A program made the position numbers and the translations under genes. Of a DNA stretch of 64,000 nt, positions 37,115 through 48,660 are shown in pieces. The stretch comes from Cephalopachus bancanus (taxonomy: Eukaryota > Chordata > Mammalia > Primates > Tarsiidae), in contig JAPVLO010000404.1 of assembly GCA_027257055.1 (NCBI GenBank), forward strand, positions 1,230,944-1,294,943, in the 5' to 3' direction. The notes under the pieces were generated by a model, which searched no databases, was not told where the DNA came from, and was given only the letters and a program-made list of their open reading frames with translations. Each line of letters begins with the position of its first letter. Position 1 is the stretch's first letter.

Positions 37115-37560
37115 AGAACAAACAGAGCTCTGTGAAGTAGGTACTATTCTTATTCCTATTTTACAGATGAGGAGATAGACTTTCCCAATGTTTCCACTAA
37201 AAAGTGGTGGGGCAGCCAGGCTCGGTGGCTCAGCCTGTAATCCCACACTTTGGGAGGCTGTGAGTGGATTGCCTGAGCCCACGGGTTCGAGACCCGCCTG
37301 GGCAACTTGGTGAGACCACATCTCTACAATAAATCAAAAAACGAGCCGGGCGGTAGCGCGCGCCTGTAGTTCCAGCTACTTGGAAGGCTGAGGTGGAAGG
37401 ATCACTGGAGCCCAGCAGGTTGATGCTGGGGTAGCCATGAGTGTGCCACTGTACTCCAGTCTGGGTGACAGAGTGAGACACCAAATCAAAAAAAAAAAAA
37501 GTGATGGGGCTAGGATTCAAAACTCTTTCTGCCCAATCCTAAGCCCCCGCCCTTGGCCAC
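37115..37560 (-). repeat. MIR SINE split by an Alu
   Basis: Antisense MIR (gaagtaggtactattcttat, ttttacagatgaggagatag) is cut at about 37213 by an Alu and resumes at 37499 (gatggggctaggattcaaaa). Confidence 0.72.
37214..37498 (+). mobile_element. Alu dimer, lineage-specific type
   Basis: Sense dimer with TSD aagtggtggggc / aagtgatggggc inside a MIR. It starts agccaggctcggtggctcag. Confidence 0.96.
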
Positions 37561-37879
37561 TGTCCATACTGTATCTTTCCTTATGTCACAAAGCGGTTGT
37601 GAGAATTAGGTTAGGTGCTGGATATGTATTTGATTACACTATGCATATAGCAGGCATGTGGTCAGCTCTTGGCAGATCTAAGCTGCTTCTGACTTAGGCA
37701 GCAGTTGGCCAGATGTATTGGAGGGAGATTAGAGGAAACCATTCAAAGAGCAGTGTGGTGGTCCAGGCAGGAAGTACCCGGAGTCTGCCTGGGGCACCAT
37801 CAGGAGAAAAGGGAAGAGGATGGAGAAAATGAAGCCAAACTGGGGGTATGCTCTTACGTCTGCTATAATATTTTTTTCT

Positions 37880-38192
37880 TTCTTTTTTTTTTTTTGCTTA
37901 TTTTGTGTGTGTGTCAGAGTCTCACCCTGTCGCCCAGTATGGAGTGCAGTGGCATGCTCAGGGTCACCACAGCCAACCTGCTGGGCTCAGGTGATCCTTC
38001 CACCTCAGCCTTCCAAGTAACTGGAACTATAGGCGTGTGCCACCACACTCACCTAATTTTTTTTTTAATTTGTGGTAGAGACAAGGTCTCACCAAGTTGC
38101 CCAGGCTGGTCTTGAACCCCTGGACTCAGGCAATCCTCTCACCTCCGCCTCCCAAAGTACTGGGATGACAGGCATGAGGGACTCAGCCCAGC
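37880..38192 (-). mobile_element. Alu dimer, diverged
   Basis: Antisense dimer with gtcgcccagtatggagtgca and ccaagttgcccaggctggtc. It shares some derived bases (aacctgctgggctcaggtga) but is older than the TSD-bearing copies. Confidence 0.92.
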
Positions 38193-38389
38193 AAATGTTT
38201 TTTCTAAACAAACATTTAGGATGCTTGGTTCTATTCACAAGAGAAGACAAAGAATAGAGGTCTTCCTTTCCTTCAGCAAACAACTGACACACTTTCCCAT
38301 CATAAACTTTGTAATTCAGGATATAAACCAAATCCAACAACCCAACCCAGCTAAAAGGTTAAATAAATAAGTGCTAAGTAAATAAATGT

Positions 38390-39060
38390 AGACTTTTTTC
38401 CCCTTGGCCCGTGAGTTTCTGTAGAAGATGCCATGATGCTTCCAGTAATTGAAGTCTACCAGTCAAATTTTTTTTCTTTGTGAATTTGGAGGAATGGCCC
38501 CCTCAGGGATATAGCCCGAAATTTTGAAGAGCTGAAACTTTGTGTATGTTTTGTTTTACGTTTTCCCATCATGAGCCCCACAGTAATGACAATTATGAAT
38601 CACAGGTGAGGGAGCACACCTAACATTTCATCTTTTATTTTGAAATGCCATTAAAACTGTATGACAGAAAAGTAGCCCGCAGCCCTGGCAGATGCAGGAG
38701 GAGGTGACTTAATGGGGTTTTTCCTGCATTACTTTCTATGACTGATACTTTGTGGCACAGAAGTGTCTGCCACATTGTGAAACTTTATTACTAATAAATC
38801 CACATTTCCCCAAAACAAACAAGACGGCATGACAAACAGTGGTGTTTGCTCTGTATACATTTGGGTTGGTTTTCATCATTTCCTAGGCTCGAGGCTCTGG
38901 GGCTTCCCATCGCCCCGGTGAAAAAATGTGAGAATTCACAGTTTGCCTGTTTTGGCAACATAAACATGGGACAATCTGTGGTCACAGAGTCAGGACTCCC
39001 CGTTCCAGAGGGCTTGGTACCAAGCCGCTGGGGCTCTGAGTTTCCTTAGGGAGAACAATA
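38390..39060. other. Repeat-free intron, possible conserved element
   Basis: No repeat recognised; AT-rich with octamer-like and homeobox-like strings (gacaattatgaatcacagg, tttattactaataaatcc). No coding frame with splice borders. Confidence 0.3.
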
Positions 39061-39669
39061 CTGAATCTGGAAGTGCACAGGACTTCGCCTGTGTGGTAAA
39101 GAGAATATTCTGAATACCCCTAGATTTATGGCATCCAGTCTTTGAGTCACTGCCCTAAAGAGCCAGGAAAAGCCAGTGTGTGTCTGCTGTGGTAATTAAA
39201 TGTTCAAGCTTGAAGAAACTTGAAGAAATCTTAAACACAGCAAAACTAGTACTGCCAGCTTTGTTAGCTGCAGTAAGAATTCAGTCAGTCACAGCGTAAA
39301 CAAAATACCCTACTGGACACTGACTATGGGTATGACAAGGTCCTAAGCCCTGTGAGCAGTGTTAAGTTAGAGCTCCATTCCTCAGAGAGACTATAGTGAG
39401 TGCAGGTGGGGATGGTACTTAAAATGTGACACATGTACATATTAAATAGCCAAGAGGAAGGCAGTCGTTTCCTTCTCAGTGAAGCCTTGCAGGCCATCCC
39501 ACCTCCACTGGCAAGAGCAGTCTTCATTTCTGAATTCAGCTTGATCAAACACTGTTAAAGATACTAGAAAGGCCATGAGTTTTGGCATCAGAAACTCCTA
39601 AGTCCAAATCCCACCTTGCCTAAGTAATAGCTGGACTGTAAACTCTCTGAGGACAAAGTCTGTTTAAAC
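39061..39669. other. Intronic sequence with nothing recognised
   Basis: AT-balanced unique sequence. The end (ggcatcagaaactcctaagtcc) may start a MIR that is obscured by the poor segment that follows. Confidence 0.4.
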
Positions 39670-39860
39670 ACTGACTTCAACCCCCTCCTCGGAATTTAAA
39701 GCCAAAAAAGTACCTAAAAAAATTTAGTAGCCCCCAAACTTTCAAAAAGGATCCTTGAGGGTTGGGGAACAACCGGGAATTTTTAAAACTTTTTTGGAAG
39801 GGGCCCCCAAAAAAACCCTAGAGTTGGATCCCTGAGTAGAGCCCCTCCCTGAAAATAATT
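39670..39860. other. Probable low-quality or misread sequence
   Basis: An unusual density of homopolymer runs in doubled-base texture (caaccccctcctcgg, aaaaaaatttagtagccccc, tttttggaaggggccccc, aaaaaaaccc) between ordinary MIR-like flanks looks like a poor Sanger trace end rather than biology. Confidence 0.5.
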
Positions 39861-39939
39861 AAAAAGCCCTACCTTTTACATACGCTGAATGACTGGGAGG
39901 GTAAGAAAAACTCTGGTTGGCCCTTACCTGACCCAGATT

Positions 39940-40105
39940 CCAGGGGCCATTCTCCAGCTCTTTGATCTTGGGCAATCGTTCGCCTCCATTCCCCACACTG
40001 TCAATGAAGAGTAATGATACTACCTACCTGTCAGGTTGGTTATGAGGATTAATTGAATTAATCTGGGCCTAGAGCTTGGGGTCCCTAATATGTCTGATGA
40101 AAATA
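39940..40105 (+). repeat. MIR SINE relic
   Basis: Sense MIR: tttgatcttgggcaatcgtt, gatactacctacctgtcagg, ttggttatgaggattaattg. Confidence 0.65.
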
Positions 40106-40544
40106 TTCTAAAATTACAAGCTGTGTCACCTGAATAAATGTTAGGTAAAGAACTTTATCTTTGATCCCCATTTCCTAAAACCAGTGCCTGGCTTGTAATA
40201 AATGCATAAAAGAGAATATAACTATCAATTGAGTGCTATGTATTTTCTGAGGATCGATGTAGAAATATGGGCATGTGGGCTAGAAATATGGGGAAGGGTC
40301 TCATCAAGGACAGGGAACTATAGTTGACCTCGGTGGAATTAAATGGCAGGGATGAGGAGTTCACAGAGGAGGCTTGTAATCTCTAGAAGCTGGAGGAAGA
40401 AAGGGTCAGGTCACAGTCACGAGATGCTCCATCGTCACCAGGACTTGGCACCAGTTGCTGGGAGAGTAATTGGTCATGGCCCAGCTTTTTTAAAGGGGAT
40501 TCAGTCAAAGCGCTCCTTTAGTTCTGTGGGTTCACATTAACACT

Positions 40545-41945
40545 TTGATGGCTGCTTACTTCTTCACTCGTTTACTGAGCAAGTTTTTGTGTAGAGCCCA
40601 CTATGTGCTGGGTGGTGGTGAATAAAATAGAAATGGACCTCATCCCTTTTGGACCAGAAGGGAGAAACAGGCTATAAACAGGGAAATAAACAAACGCTGA
40701 TCAGTGGTGTGGAAGGTTGCAAGAAGACACTACCTAGAAGGAGAAGGAGGATTGCTCAGATGGGAAGATAGGAAAAGGCTTCCCCAAGGAGATGACATCT
40801 CCATAGAAACCAGAAAACTACGAAAAAAGACTGGGAAACCCAGCTTTCCGAGGTCTTGCAATAGTATTTTTGAAAAAAAAAAAAGCCAGTGTGACTGGCG
40901 CAGAGTGAGCTGAGGGCGAGTGGCAGGAAACATGGCTGAGGGCAGGGGCCAGATCCTGTAGGACCTTGTAGGCCTACGAAAAGCAGTTTGGATTCTATTA
41001 AAAGCAAATTGGGAAGCCACTGAAAAAGTGAAGAAGAGAAAACGTTAAATGTTAAAGCTCACTCAGACTTCAACATGTATATGAAATTGTATTGGAAAAA
41101 AGGAGAAAGTGAGAGGCGTGTTGAAGCAGTCAAAGCAGGAGGTGATGTTTGCTTAGTCCAGGATGGTAGCAGTAAGGATTGAGAGAAGGGGACAGACATG
41201 TGATATGTTTTGTAGGTGGAATAGATCAGACTTGCTGATGGATTAGATGGGAAAGGGTTGAAGGTCAAAGCAGTCAGGGAAAGAAAAGGTGAAATCCAGG
41301 CTTCTTGGCTCTAACCACTGGGTGGGTCTGGTGCAGTTGACCAAAACAGGGAAGATGAGAAGAGGGAACATTGGATGGTGGAGTGAGAGGGAATAAAAAG
41401 TTTGGTTTCAGATGTCAATTTTGAATGCCCTGATGCACAAAGAGGAGCTGTCAAGTCAGTACAGGAAAAGTTAGGCTGGAGATATAAGTTTGAGAGTTTT
41501 CAGCCCATAAATTGTGAACAAGCCAGACTGGGAAGAAGACAGAAATGCAAAGATCAGAGGAGGGAGAGAAAACCCTGCAGAGTGTGGTGTCAGAGAACCT
41601 GAGAGAGAAAAGGACTTCAAGCAGAAGACAGCCATCAGCTTTGTTGAGATGGAAGTCATTGGTGATCTTGGCAGGAACAGATTTATAGGACTTATAAGGA
41701 TAGGAGCTTGAATCAGAGTGGGTTGAACACGTGAGGATAATAAAGCATATTTGTATGTTGCTGCAAACAACTCACAGAAAAAGAAGTTATTGATGGAGAG
41801 AGCGGGGGAAAGAGCCAAAGGAACAATTCTAGAGGAGGTAAGGAGCAGTGAGATCCAGAAAGGAGGACTACGTGTTGGCCTTGGACTGCAGAAGGGAAAT
41901 GGTGAAAGAAGGTGGGGGAGAGGAAATGGGTGTAAGTGGAGGTAA
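40545..41945 (-). mobile_element. LINE2 relic, 3' end through part of RT
   Basis: The longest L2 here. Reading the minus strand, the reverse-transcriptase region lies at the right (41480-41710: the complement of gagatggaagtcattggtga and agtgtggtgtcagagaacct). The 3' ORF2 end is near 40930-41010 (ccagatcctgtaggacctt, gtttggattctattaaaagc). The 3' UTR end is near 40560-40640 (cactatgtgctgggtggtgg). It is full of stops and gaps. Confidence 0.72.
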
Positions 41946-42135
41946 CAATAATTGTCATTGTAGCTAATATTTATTGCGTTTAGTATGTGCCAGGTAATGC
42001 TCTAAGTAGTTTTCATGTATTAGCTCACTTAACCTTCATAACAATCTTATGAGGTACGTTTGTACATATAGTGAATCAAAACTGAGAGAGTTCTCACAGG
42101 ATGGTTTCAATTGTGGAGGGGGTGGTAGGTAGGGA
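41945..42135 (-). repeat. MIR SINE relic
   Basis: Antisense MIR: ctaatatttattgcgtttag, gtatgtgccaggtaatgctc, tatgaggtacgtttgtac. Confidence 0.75.
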
Positions 42136-42139
42136 GTTG

Positions 42140-42774
42140 GAAGAGAGAAAAGGTAGGTCATAGTTTTCATAGCAAGTAAATATTTAAGGGTAATTCTGGG
42201 CAGGATTGAGAGTTCATACGGGCCTTGAAGTCACAAATATCAAATGAACACAGCTCCAAATGCAAATGGATTTGCTAAAGCATTCAGCAATCAGATTTTA
42301 GTGGCCTGACTTTATAGATACTTAATGTGGAAACAGAGGTGCTTTCCAATGCCAGAAGTCATAATCAAGCAAAATCACATCCCCCTGCTAGCTTTCTAGC
42401 CCTTAATGGACTTTCGTGAAGCTGCTTTGGAGACCTGGTCACAAAGAGCCTTCCACCCCCAGGCTATCCCTTGCTCCCAAGCTCAGAGGCAGGAACCAAT
42501 GGTTCCGTGAAGAATGCCATCTAGAGTGAACCACAGCCACCCATGAAAGGAAAGATAGAAACTGACTGGTCAGGCTTGAGCTTTATACCAAGAAGGGGTT
42601 CAGGCTGGATGTTCTGGCCTGCTCTACCTCACAGCCTTCCAGTTCCTCTTGGCAGCCAGGGTATGTCCTTAACCCAAGAAATCGCCATCAGCTGACCCCA
42701 TTGCCAAGATTGCATGAATGGGAAGGGGGGCAAGGTCTTTATCTGACACAGCTTTAGCCTGACAACAAATAGCA
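42140..42774. other. Intronic sequence with nothing recognised
   Basis: Unique sequence; no frame or repeat family noted. Confidence 0.4.
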
Positions 42775-42921
42775 GTGGCTAATGTTTCTCAAGCACTGTT
42801 TCTGTGGGAAGTGTTGTTATATATAGTATCTCCCTGATGCCTTAGAACCACCCAGTGAGATGGGTTTCCCTGTGTTCTCATATGACGGATAAGAAAACAG
42901 AACTTTAAGGAGATGAAATAA

Positions 42922-43580
42922 TTTTTTTTTAATTGGAGTCTCACTCCATCACCCAGGCTGGAGTGCATTAGCCCGTTCACTGTTACCCCAGCATTGACCC
43001 GCCAGGCCCTGGCGATCCTTCCTCCTCAACCTTCCAAGTAGCCAGAACTACAGGCACATGCCACCATGCCCAGCTCGTTTTTTATTTATTGTAAAGACAA
43101 AGTATCGCCAAGTTGCATCAAGTTCCATCCCAATGAGTACTGTGGGGCCCTGATGGTGTACGGAATGTGGGAATGGATCCACACAAATCCATACATCCTT
43201 CATGTATGGAAAAAACAATCCATAGGCTACAGCCACCTAAAAGTAGGTCAGCATAAAGAGCTATATCCACAAATAATTTAGACAGTTAAGAAGTTCGGAT
43301 ATTGAGATGAGCATTTTCTTATTGACCTCGATTATCTGGGAATTTGTTGTAGAGACCAAATTTCCATCCATAATTACTCGGTGGGAAAAAGATCGGGTCA
43401 TTATCGCCAGTCCTTAGGGCCCACAGAGCACAGTTTATGCTGTCAAATGTGTCAGTGCATTTGACTTGAGGGAAAATTCTCTTAACATAGGTCTGTTCTC
43501 GAACCTACGGGTTCAGGCAGTCCACTCATTTTGACCTTCCAAAGTGCTGGGATGACAGACTGAGCCAGCGAGCCCGGCCG
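42922..43580 (-). mobile_element. Alu dimer interrupted by a 376-bp inverted duplicate
   Basis: Antisense Alu with TSD gaaataattttt on each side (about 42915 and 43581-43592). The Alu is normal up to gccaagttgc (43116) and resumes at ttctcgaacc (43496), with about ten Alu bases missing at the joint. The bases between are not Alu but an inverted copy of 43953-44328. Confidence 0.93.
43118..43493 (-). repeat. Left arm of 376-bp inverted repeat (the inserted copy)
   Basis: It is the reverse complement of 43953-44328, same length, with about six mismatches seen by eye. It lies inside an Alu, so it is the derived copy. Joint microhomology: caagtt occurs in both the Alu side and the arm edge. Confidence 0.95.
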
Positions 43581-43952
43581 AAATAATTTTTATAAGTTCA
43601 GGAAACTAACAAGTAGAGAAGCCAAGAGTGGAATTCAGGTCATCAGACTCCAGAGTCTAGGCTCTTGTAGCAAATACAGTGGAATAGATCCATTAGGAAC
43701 CTTGCTGGGTCAAGCTGTTGTGTATGTCCATATGGTATCATATATAGCCACTTTTCTGCAACTTTTGCTCTCACATGGGTTTGATTTCCAACTCGATTGA
43801 GATGGGTTTCTGCTCTCCCATGTTCTCAAAATGAGAGGTGATCTCAGGGGTGATTACGGAATTAATGAATTTTACTTATATTTCCCTCTTTTGAGGTCAA
43901 CCTGCCTGTTACAGAGAAAAGTTTACGGTGTGTTGCTTTTTGCAAGCCTGGT

Positions 43953-44328
43953 GACCTATGTTAAGAGAATTTTCCCTGAAGTCAAATGCACTGACACATT
44001 TGACAGCATAAACTGTGCTCTGTGGGCCCTAAGGACTGGCGATAATGGCCCGATCTTTTTCCTACCTAGTAATTACGGATGGAAATTTGGTCTCTACAAC
44101 AAATTCCCAGATAATCGAGGTCAATAAGAAAATGCTCATCTCAATATCCGAACTTCTTAACTGTCTAAATTATTTGTGGATATAGCTCTTTATGCTGACC
44201 TACTTTTAGGTGGCTGTAGCCTATGAATTGTTTTTTCCATACATGAAGGATGTATGGATTTGTGTGGATCCATTCCCACATTCCGTACACCATCAGGGCC
44301 CCACAGTACTCATTAGGATGGAACTTGA
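43953..44328 (+). repeat. Right arm of 376-bp inverted repeat (probable source)
   Basis: It begins gacctatgttaagagaat and ends taggatggaacttga, directly before a MER5 fragment. Not a repeat family I know. A 98-codon open frame (43831-44127) runs into it with protein-like texture (SINCALWALRTGDNGPIFF), but no domain is recognised and no splice borders or start context support a gene. Confidence 0.93.
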
Positions 44329-44334
44329 GGTTTG

Positions 44335-44413
44335 AAACCCTGTGTCAGACCTGGGGAATCTGCATTTTTAAATAAGGCTCAGGTGATTCTTATATAAACC
44401 AAGGTTGAAGAAA
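44335..44413 (+). repeat. MER5-type hAT fragment
   Basis: cctggggaatctgcattttt, then caggtgattcttatataaac and gaagaaacactg match the last third of MER5. Confidence 0.6.
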
Positions 44414-44509
44414 CACTGAATAGATGTGTTCTCTTCTGTTTCTTTCCTCTCCTTTCTCTGTTAAGGATGAGAATCATTAAATGGCCTCGAACAGGCTTGA
44501 CTGTCACGA

Positions 44510-44705
44510 CAATGATAACAAAAGCCACTCACTGGTTGAGTGCTTACTCCGTGCCCAATAGTGCCTTGGATGCCTATTTCCTGTGTAACAAGTTCTTAGA
44601 CCGAGACTACCGTGAGCCCCATTTTGAAGAGAAAATTAGATAGAAGAGGTTGAGCAGCTTATGATCACACAGTTAAAAGACAAAATGAGGGTTTAGAATG
44701 ACACT
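44510..44705 (-). repeat. MIR SINE relic
   Basis: Antisense MIR: gagtgcttactccgtgccca, agccccattttgaagagaaa, tcacacagttaaaagacaaa. Confidence 0.65.
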
Positions 44706-44836
44706 CACACCTCTGAGGCCAAGTCACTCTCTGGAGACAGACAACCCTGGGTATAAATCACAGTTCGCTACTTACCAGCTTGAAAGATGAGGTTAGCAAA
44801 TCTAACTCTGTGGTTACTGTAAGAATGACAGAGTAG

Positions 44837-45128
44837 GTCGGGCTCGGTGGCTCAGCCTGTGATCCCAGCACTTTGGAAGGCCGAGGCGAGTGGATTGCCT
44901 GAGTCTGCGGGTTTGAGACCTGCCCAGACAACTTGGCGAGACCTCTGTCTCTACAATAAATAAAAAACTAGCCTGGCATGGTGGTGCGTGCCTGTAGTTC
45001 CAGCTACTTAGAAGACTGAGGCGGAAGGATCGCCAGAGCCCAGCAGATGGAGGTTGCGGTAGCCGTGAACGTGCCACTGCACTCCAGCCTGGATGACAGA
45101 GTGAGACTCCAACTCAAAAAAAAAAAAA
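44837..45128 (+). mobile_element. Alu dimer, lineage-specific type
   Basis: Sense dimer starting gtcgggctcggtggctcagc, TSD aagaatgacagag / aagaatgaccaag, inserted in a MIR end. It has the ctacaataaataaaaaac linker and a gtagccgtgaacgtgccact right arm. Confidence 0.96.
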
Positions 45129-46069
45129 AGAATGACCAAGCGGTACACACGAAGGACATGTCTGCCAAGTAGTAGATGCTCATTACATGGTGGCTGTTCA
45201 AGGTAGCAGCTGGAAAGTTGGCCAAGTATTCCATGATTGTGATCACTATAATCAGTGAACATACATAATCTGAATTCCCATCCTATATAAAACACACTCT
45301 TCTCTCCTTATTCTGTGTTCAAACGAGTCAAATAATCAGCTCGTCCTCCTCCTCCTCCTCTCTACCTCTTTAGATGTGCTCTGTGGCTGGGATTTCCTGA
45401 GAGGGTCTATCCTACATAACTTGATAAAGTAACATAGATACATAAGTATTTCTATGATCTTTCTGCCCTTCCTACATAAGTTTGAATGAATTTAAGGTAT
45501 CTTCCAATGGCTTTAGGTATGAATGTTTGTCAAGTGCCAGAGTTCCCTGGGGAGGGTAAGACTCCAGTGGTTCTTATATAAACTAAGGTTTAAGAAACAG
45601 TGAATAGATGTGCTCTAAAAAAAACCCCAGCTATAATATTCTGGTAACCCAGCCCAGCCATAACAACCAATTTGGGGATGACATTGTAATCTGGCCTGTG
45701 GCATTGGGCTTAGTGGTTCCGATTGTGACACACGATGGTTCAAGTTTACTCACGGGCACACCAGAGCTTCACAAAATGACCTTTTTTGAGGTCTTTGAGG
45801 TCAGGCAGGGAGGGAGGAAACAACACGGGGCCACTAAACAAAGCAGCTTTGTTCACACCACTTGCTTGGACAAGTGTGCCCTCACGTGCAGCAGCCATTT
45901 ACTGTGACGCTCTTGGCAAAGTGACTAAAATGTGACAGAAATGAAAGACGAATTCTAAAATCCCTTGGAAAACCACCCTCCCCAGTCAACATTTGCCTTG
46001 GGGTTGTAGCTCAGTGAGTTATTTCTAGTTACACCCTTCTTGGATCGTCCCTTTACCTTGTGACATTTT
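45129..46069. other. Intronic sequence, mostly unrecognised
   Basis: A MIR end (agtagatgctcattacatgg), a short CTC run (45346-45360) and the second copy of a 48-bp repeat (45569-45616) occur. Otherwise nothing. Confidence 0.4.
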
Positions 46070-46235
46070 AAAGGCAGCTGAGCTGAACATTTATTGATCA
46101 TCTTCTGTGTACATTGCACATACTGGACTAAGTTTATGGAAGACAGAGCCAAGACTAAAATCATTTACCAACTCTAGGACTCATTCTCCTGGTCTGTAAA
46201 ATGGGGATTTGAACTAGGTCAGCGATACACAATTT
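46070..46235. repeat. L2/MIR relics
   Basis: aacatttattgatcatcttc gtgtacattgcac and the following ctcctggtctgtaaaatggg are LINE2-end and MIR-core strings. Confidence 0.45.
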
Positions 46236-47720
46236 CCATACATAGCTTAGTAACTCATATTCAGCATTGCATTTTAATTTAAAACACAAAGGAAAAATAA
46301 TCTTTAGAAAGCAGAGGAAATAAAGTTTGACAAAATTTTCTTAGCCAATGGATATATTATTAAAAGCACAGAATCTCAACCAAAGGGCCATTTGAATCCG
46401 TATAAAGGCCTGGTATGTGATTTTTTGTTGTTGTTGTTGTTCTCAACTGTAAAAACTGGATGAGAAACTCTGGACCAGATAAACTCTTAGATTTCTTTCA
46501 AGTTCAAAAAGTGTGTGACTTTATAAGGGCTCCTTCTGATAGAGTTTATGTTTTTATAACTCAGAGAAGAAAGACGTATTATTAGAGAAGGGCAAATCAT
46601 TAGGGCTTGGAAGGTAATCAGTCATTTCTAGCATCGATTTCTGATTGTTTATTCATGACAAATATGTGTGCTGACCCACAAAATGCAATTTTCTGATTAA
46701 CTCTACTGATGTTGGCCACAAAATCTAATTAACTTAGGCCCAATGTTAATTTTTGACTTGTATTTTATCACTCTCTACTGTCTTCCTAGCCCAAATTAGT
46801 CAGATAATTTAGTTAAGTATTTATTAAACCACTTCTGTCAGCTTTCTGACTCTTGTGCTTTGCGAACAAGCCAGTAATAAATATAAAAGAAATAATAAAT
46901 CTTAAGTTATTTCTTCTTTAAAGCTATATTTTATGGGCGTTTCCTTGGTATATTACCTATCTTTTTATTAATTCAGAAAGTTCCAGCAAAAGAAGAGGAA
47001 AACAAAATGAAACACAGTAAAGGAAAAATCAAAGAACAGAGAAACTATTAGGAGATGGACTAAACTACACTCAAATGAGGAATGAAATTAGGAGATGGAC
47101 TAAACTACACTAAAATGAGGAATGAAATCCAAAGAAAATTTCAGGGAAAATCCCTCTATGAAGGAACAGAAGACAAAGATGTGACATAGGGTGTGTTTCA
47201 TGATTCATTCCTGGGCCCTGTGCCTGGGGGATTCACTTGGTGGAAAACACAGCTGGCTCTGAGAACTTTCTACAGGCCCCAATCATTGGAAGCTTCATTT
47301 TGTGTATGGTTTTTTCTCACTTCTTTGAAATGGAAATATTGATAGATTATTGGAAATAACCCTGATCATTGGAGTTTGTCTGTTTGGCCACTTAAAATTT
47401 AGAAGTAGATCATGGCCTTTAGAGCATGGGAGGTGTTTAAAAGCCAGGGACAGGTGTGTTCCTAGAGGCGTCTCTTTGTTTAACAGGAATAGATAAATAT
47501 TACGTTCTCTAAGGCAATCATGCTGGATAAAGGTGCAGACTAGAATAATAGCTTCAAACTGTTTTGATCCTGACTTAGAGTAAGAAGTATATTTTACATC
47601 AAAACTCTGTACCCACATGTCTGTGTTTTGTGAATAATGCTTACCTTTACTACATATGTTACCCTGATATTTCCTGTTCTAGTCTAGTTCATTCTGTTCT
47701 TTTGTTGCTTTAAAGAAATG
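46236..47720. other. AT-rich intron with nothing recognised
   Basis: Contains a short TTG run near 46425 and a 40-bp tandem duplication at 47047-47126. Confidence 0.45.
47047..47126. repeat. 40-bp tandem duplication
   Basis: Two adjacent copies beginning attaggagatggactaaact differ at one base (actcaaatg / actaaaatg). Confidence 0.95.
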
Positions 47721-47730
47721 CTGGCCAGGC

Positions 47731-48001
47731 TGGGCTCGGTGGCTCAGCCTGAAATCCCAGCACTTTGGGAGACTGAGGCGAGAGGATTGCCTGAGCCCGC
47801 GGGTTTGAGACCCGCCCAGGGAACTTGGCAAGACCTCGTCTCTACAGTAAATAAAAAATAGCTGGGTGTGGTAGTGCATGCCTGTAGTTCCAGCTACTTG
47901 GAAGGCTGAGGAGGAAGGATCTCCAGAGCCCGGCAGGTCGAGGCTGCAGTGGCTAGGAGTGTGCCACTGCCCTCCAGCCTGGGTGACAGAGTGAAAAAAG
48001 A
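47731..48001 (+). mobile_element. Alu dimer, lineage-specific type
   Basis: Sense dimer, TSD aaagaaatgctggcca / aaagaaatgctagcca. It has the ctacagtaaataaaaaa linker. Confidence 0.95.
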
Positions 48002-48294
48002 AAAGAAATGCTAGCCAAAACCTATTAAATAGATTTCACAACTCAGTACTGAATCTCTAAGTGCCCTCCCCAGTTTCTGGCCACTCTGCAGCCCATGCTA
48101 AACACACACATGTTAAGATACAATATAGTGCAGTTAATTTTCAGGGACATCTCTCTGGCCCTGTATCCTTCAGGCTCAGATACTCATAGTCTCTTGAACA
48201 CTGACATCTTTCACGTCTTTGCACGTGTCACTCTCTCTGCTCAGCACGGTTGAGTACTTCCCCACCTCTCCTCCTCTTTCTTCATCAGGCCAAC

Positions 48295-48660
48295 CAGCTG
48301 GTGAAGACCACAATCATGAACTTCACAGCAACTTGGATGGATTAAGAATCTATCATACTCAGTGATTTATCACAGGAATGAAGAACTGAGGATCACATTT
48401 CTCACTTATAAGCAGGCCCTGAATTTTTACCATAATACTGTAAGCAAGGGATTGGCAATAGCCGGAAACTGCCAGGTGTCAGGGGGAGCACGTAACATCA
48501 ATCAGCATACCTGATCTCAAGCCAGGCGAAGTGGGGACCAAAAGGAAGCCCAAACATTACCTGTATGATGACCACTTGTATACCTAATCCGGAATTGTGC
48601 CCCACATCCTTAAAATAAGAGAAAGACACTTCGCAGACCAACACCCCTTACTCTTAGGGT
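48295..48660 (+). mobile_element. L1 3'-end fragment
   Basis: atcatgaacttcacagcaac, ttggatggattaagaatcta, ttatcacaggaatgaagaac and ctcacttataagcaggccct follow the order of a primate-type L1 ORF2 end and 3' UTR. Confidence 0.7.

Larger units (their letters stand above)
42775..43670 (-). repeat. MIR SINE split by an Alu
   Basis: Antisense MIR left part (42775-42920, catatgacggataagaaaac) and right part (43581-43670, tcaggaaactaacaagtaga, ggaattcaggtcatcagact) are separated by the Alu below. Confidence 0.7.

Noticed and set aside
43118..44328. Nuclear copy of mitochondrial DNA as the origin of the inverted arms
   Set aside because: Neither arm resembles any mitochondrial gene or rRNA order I know on either strand.
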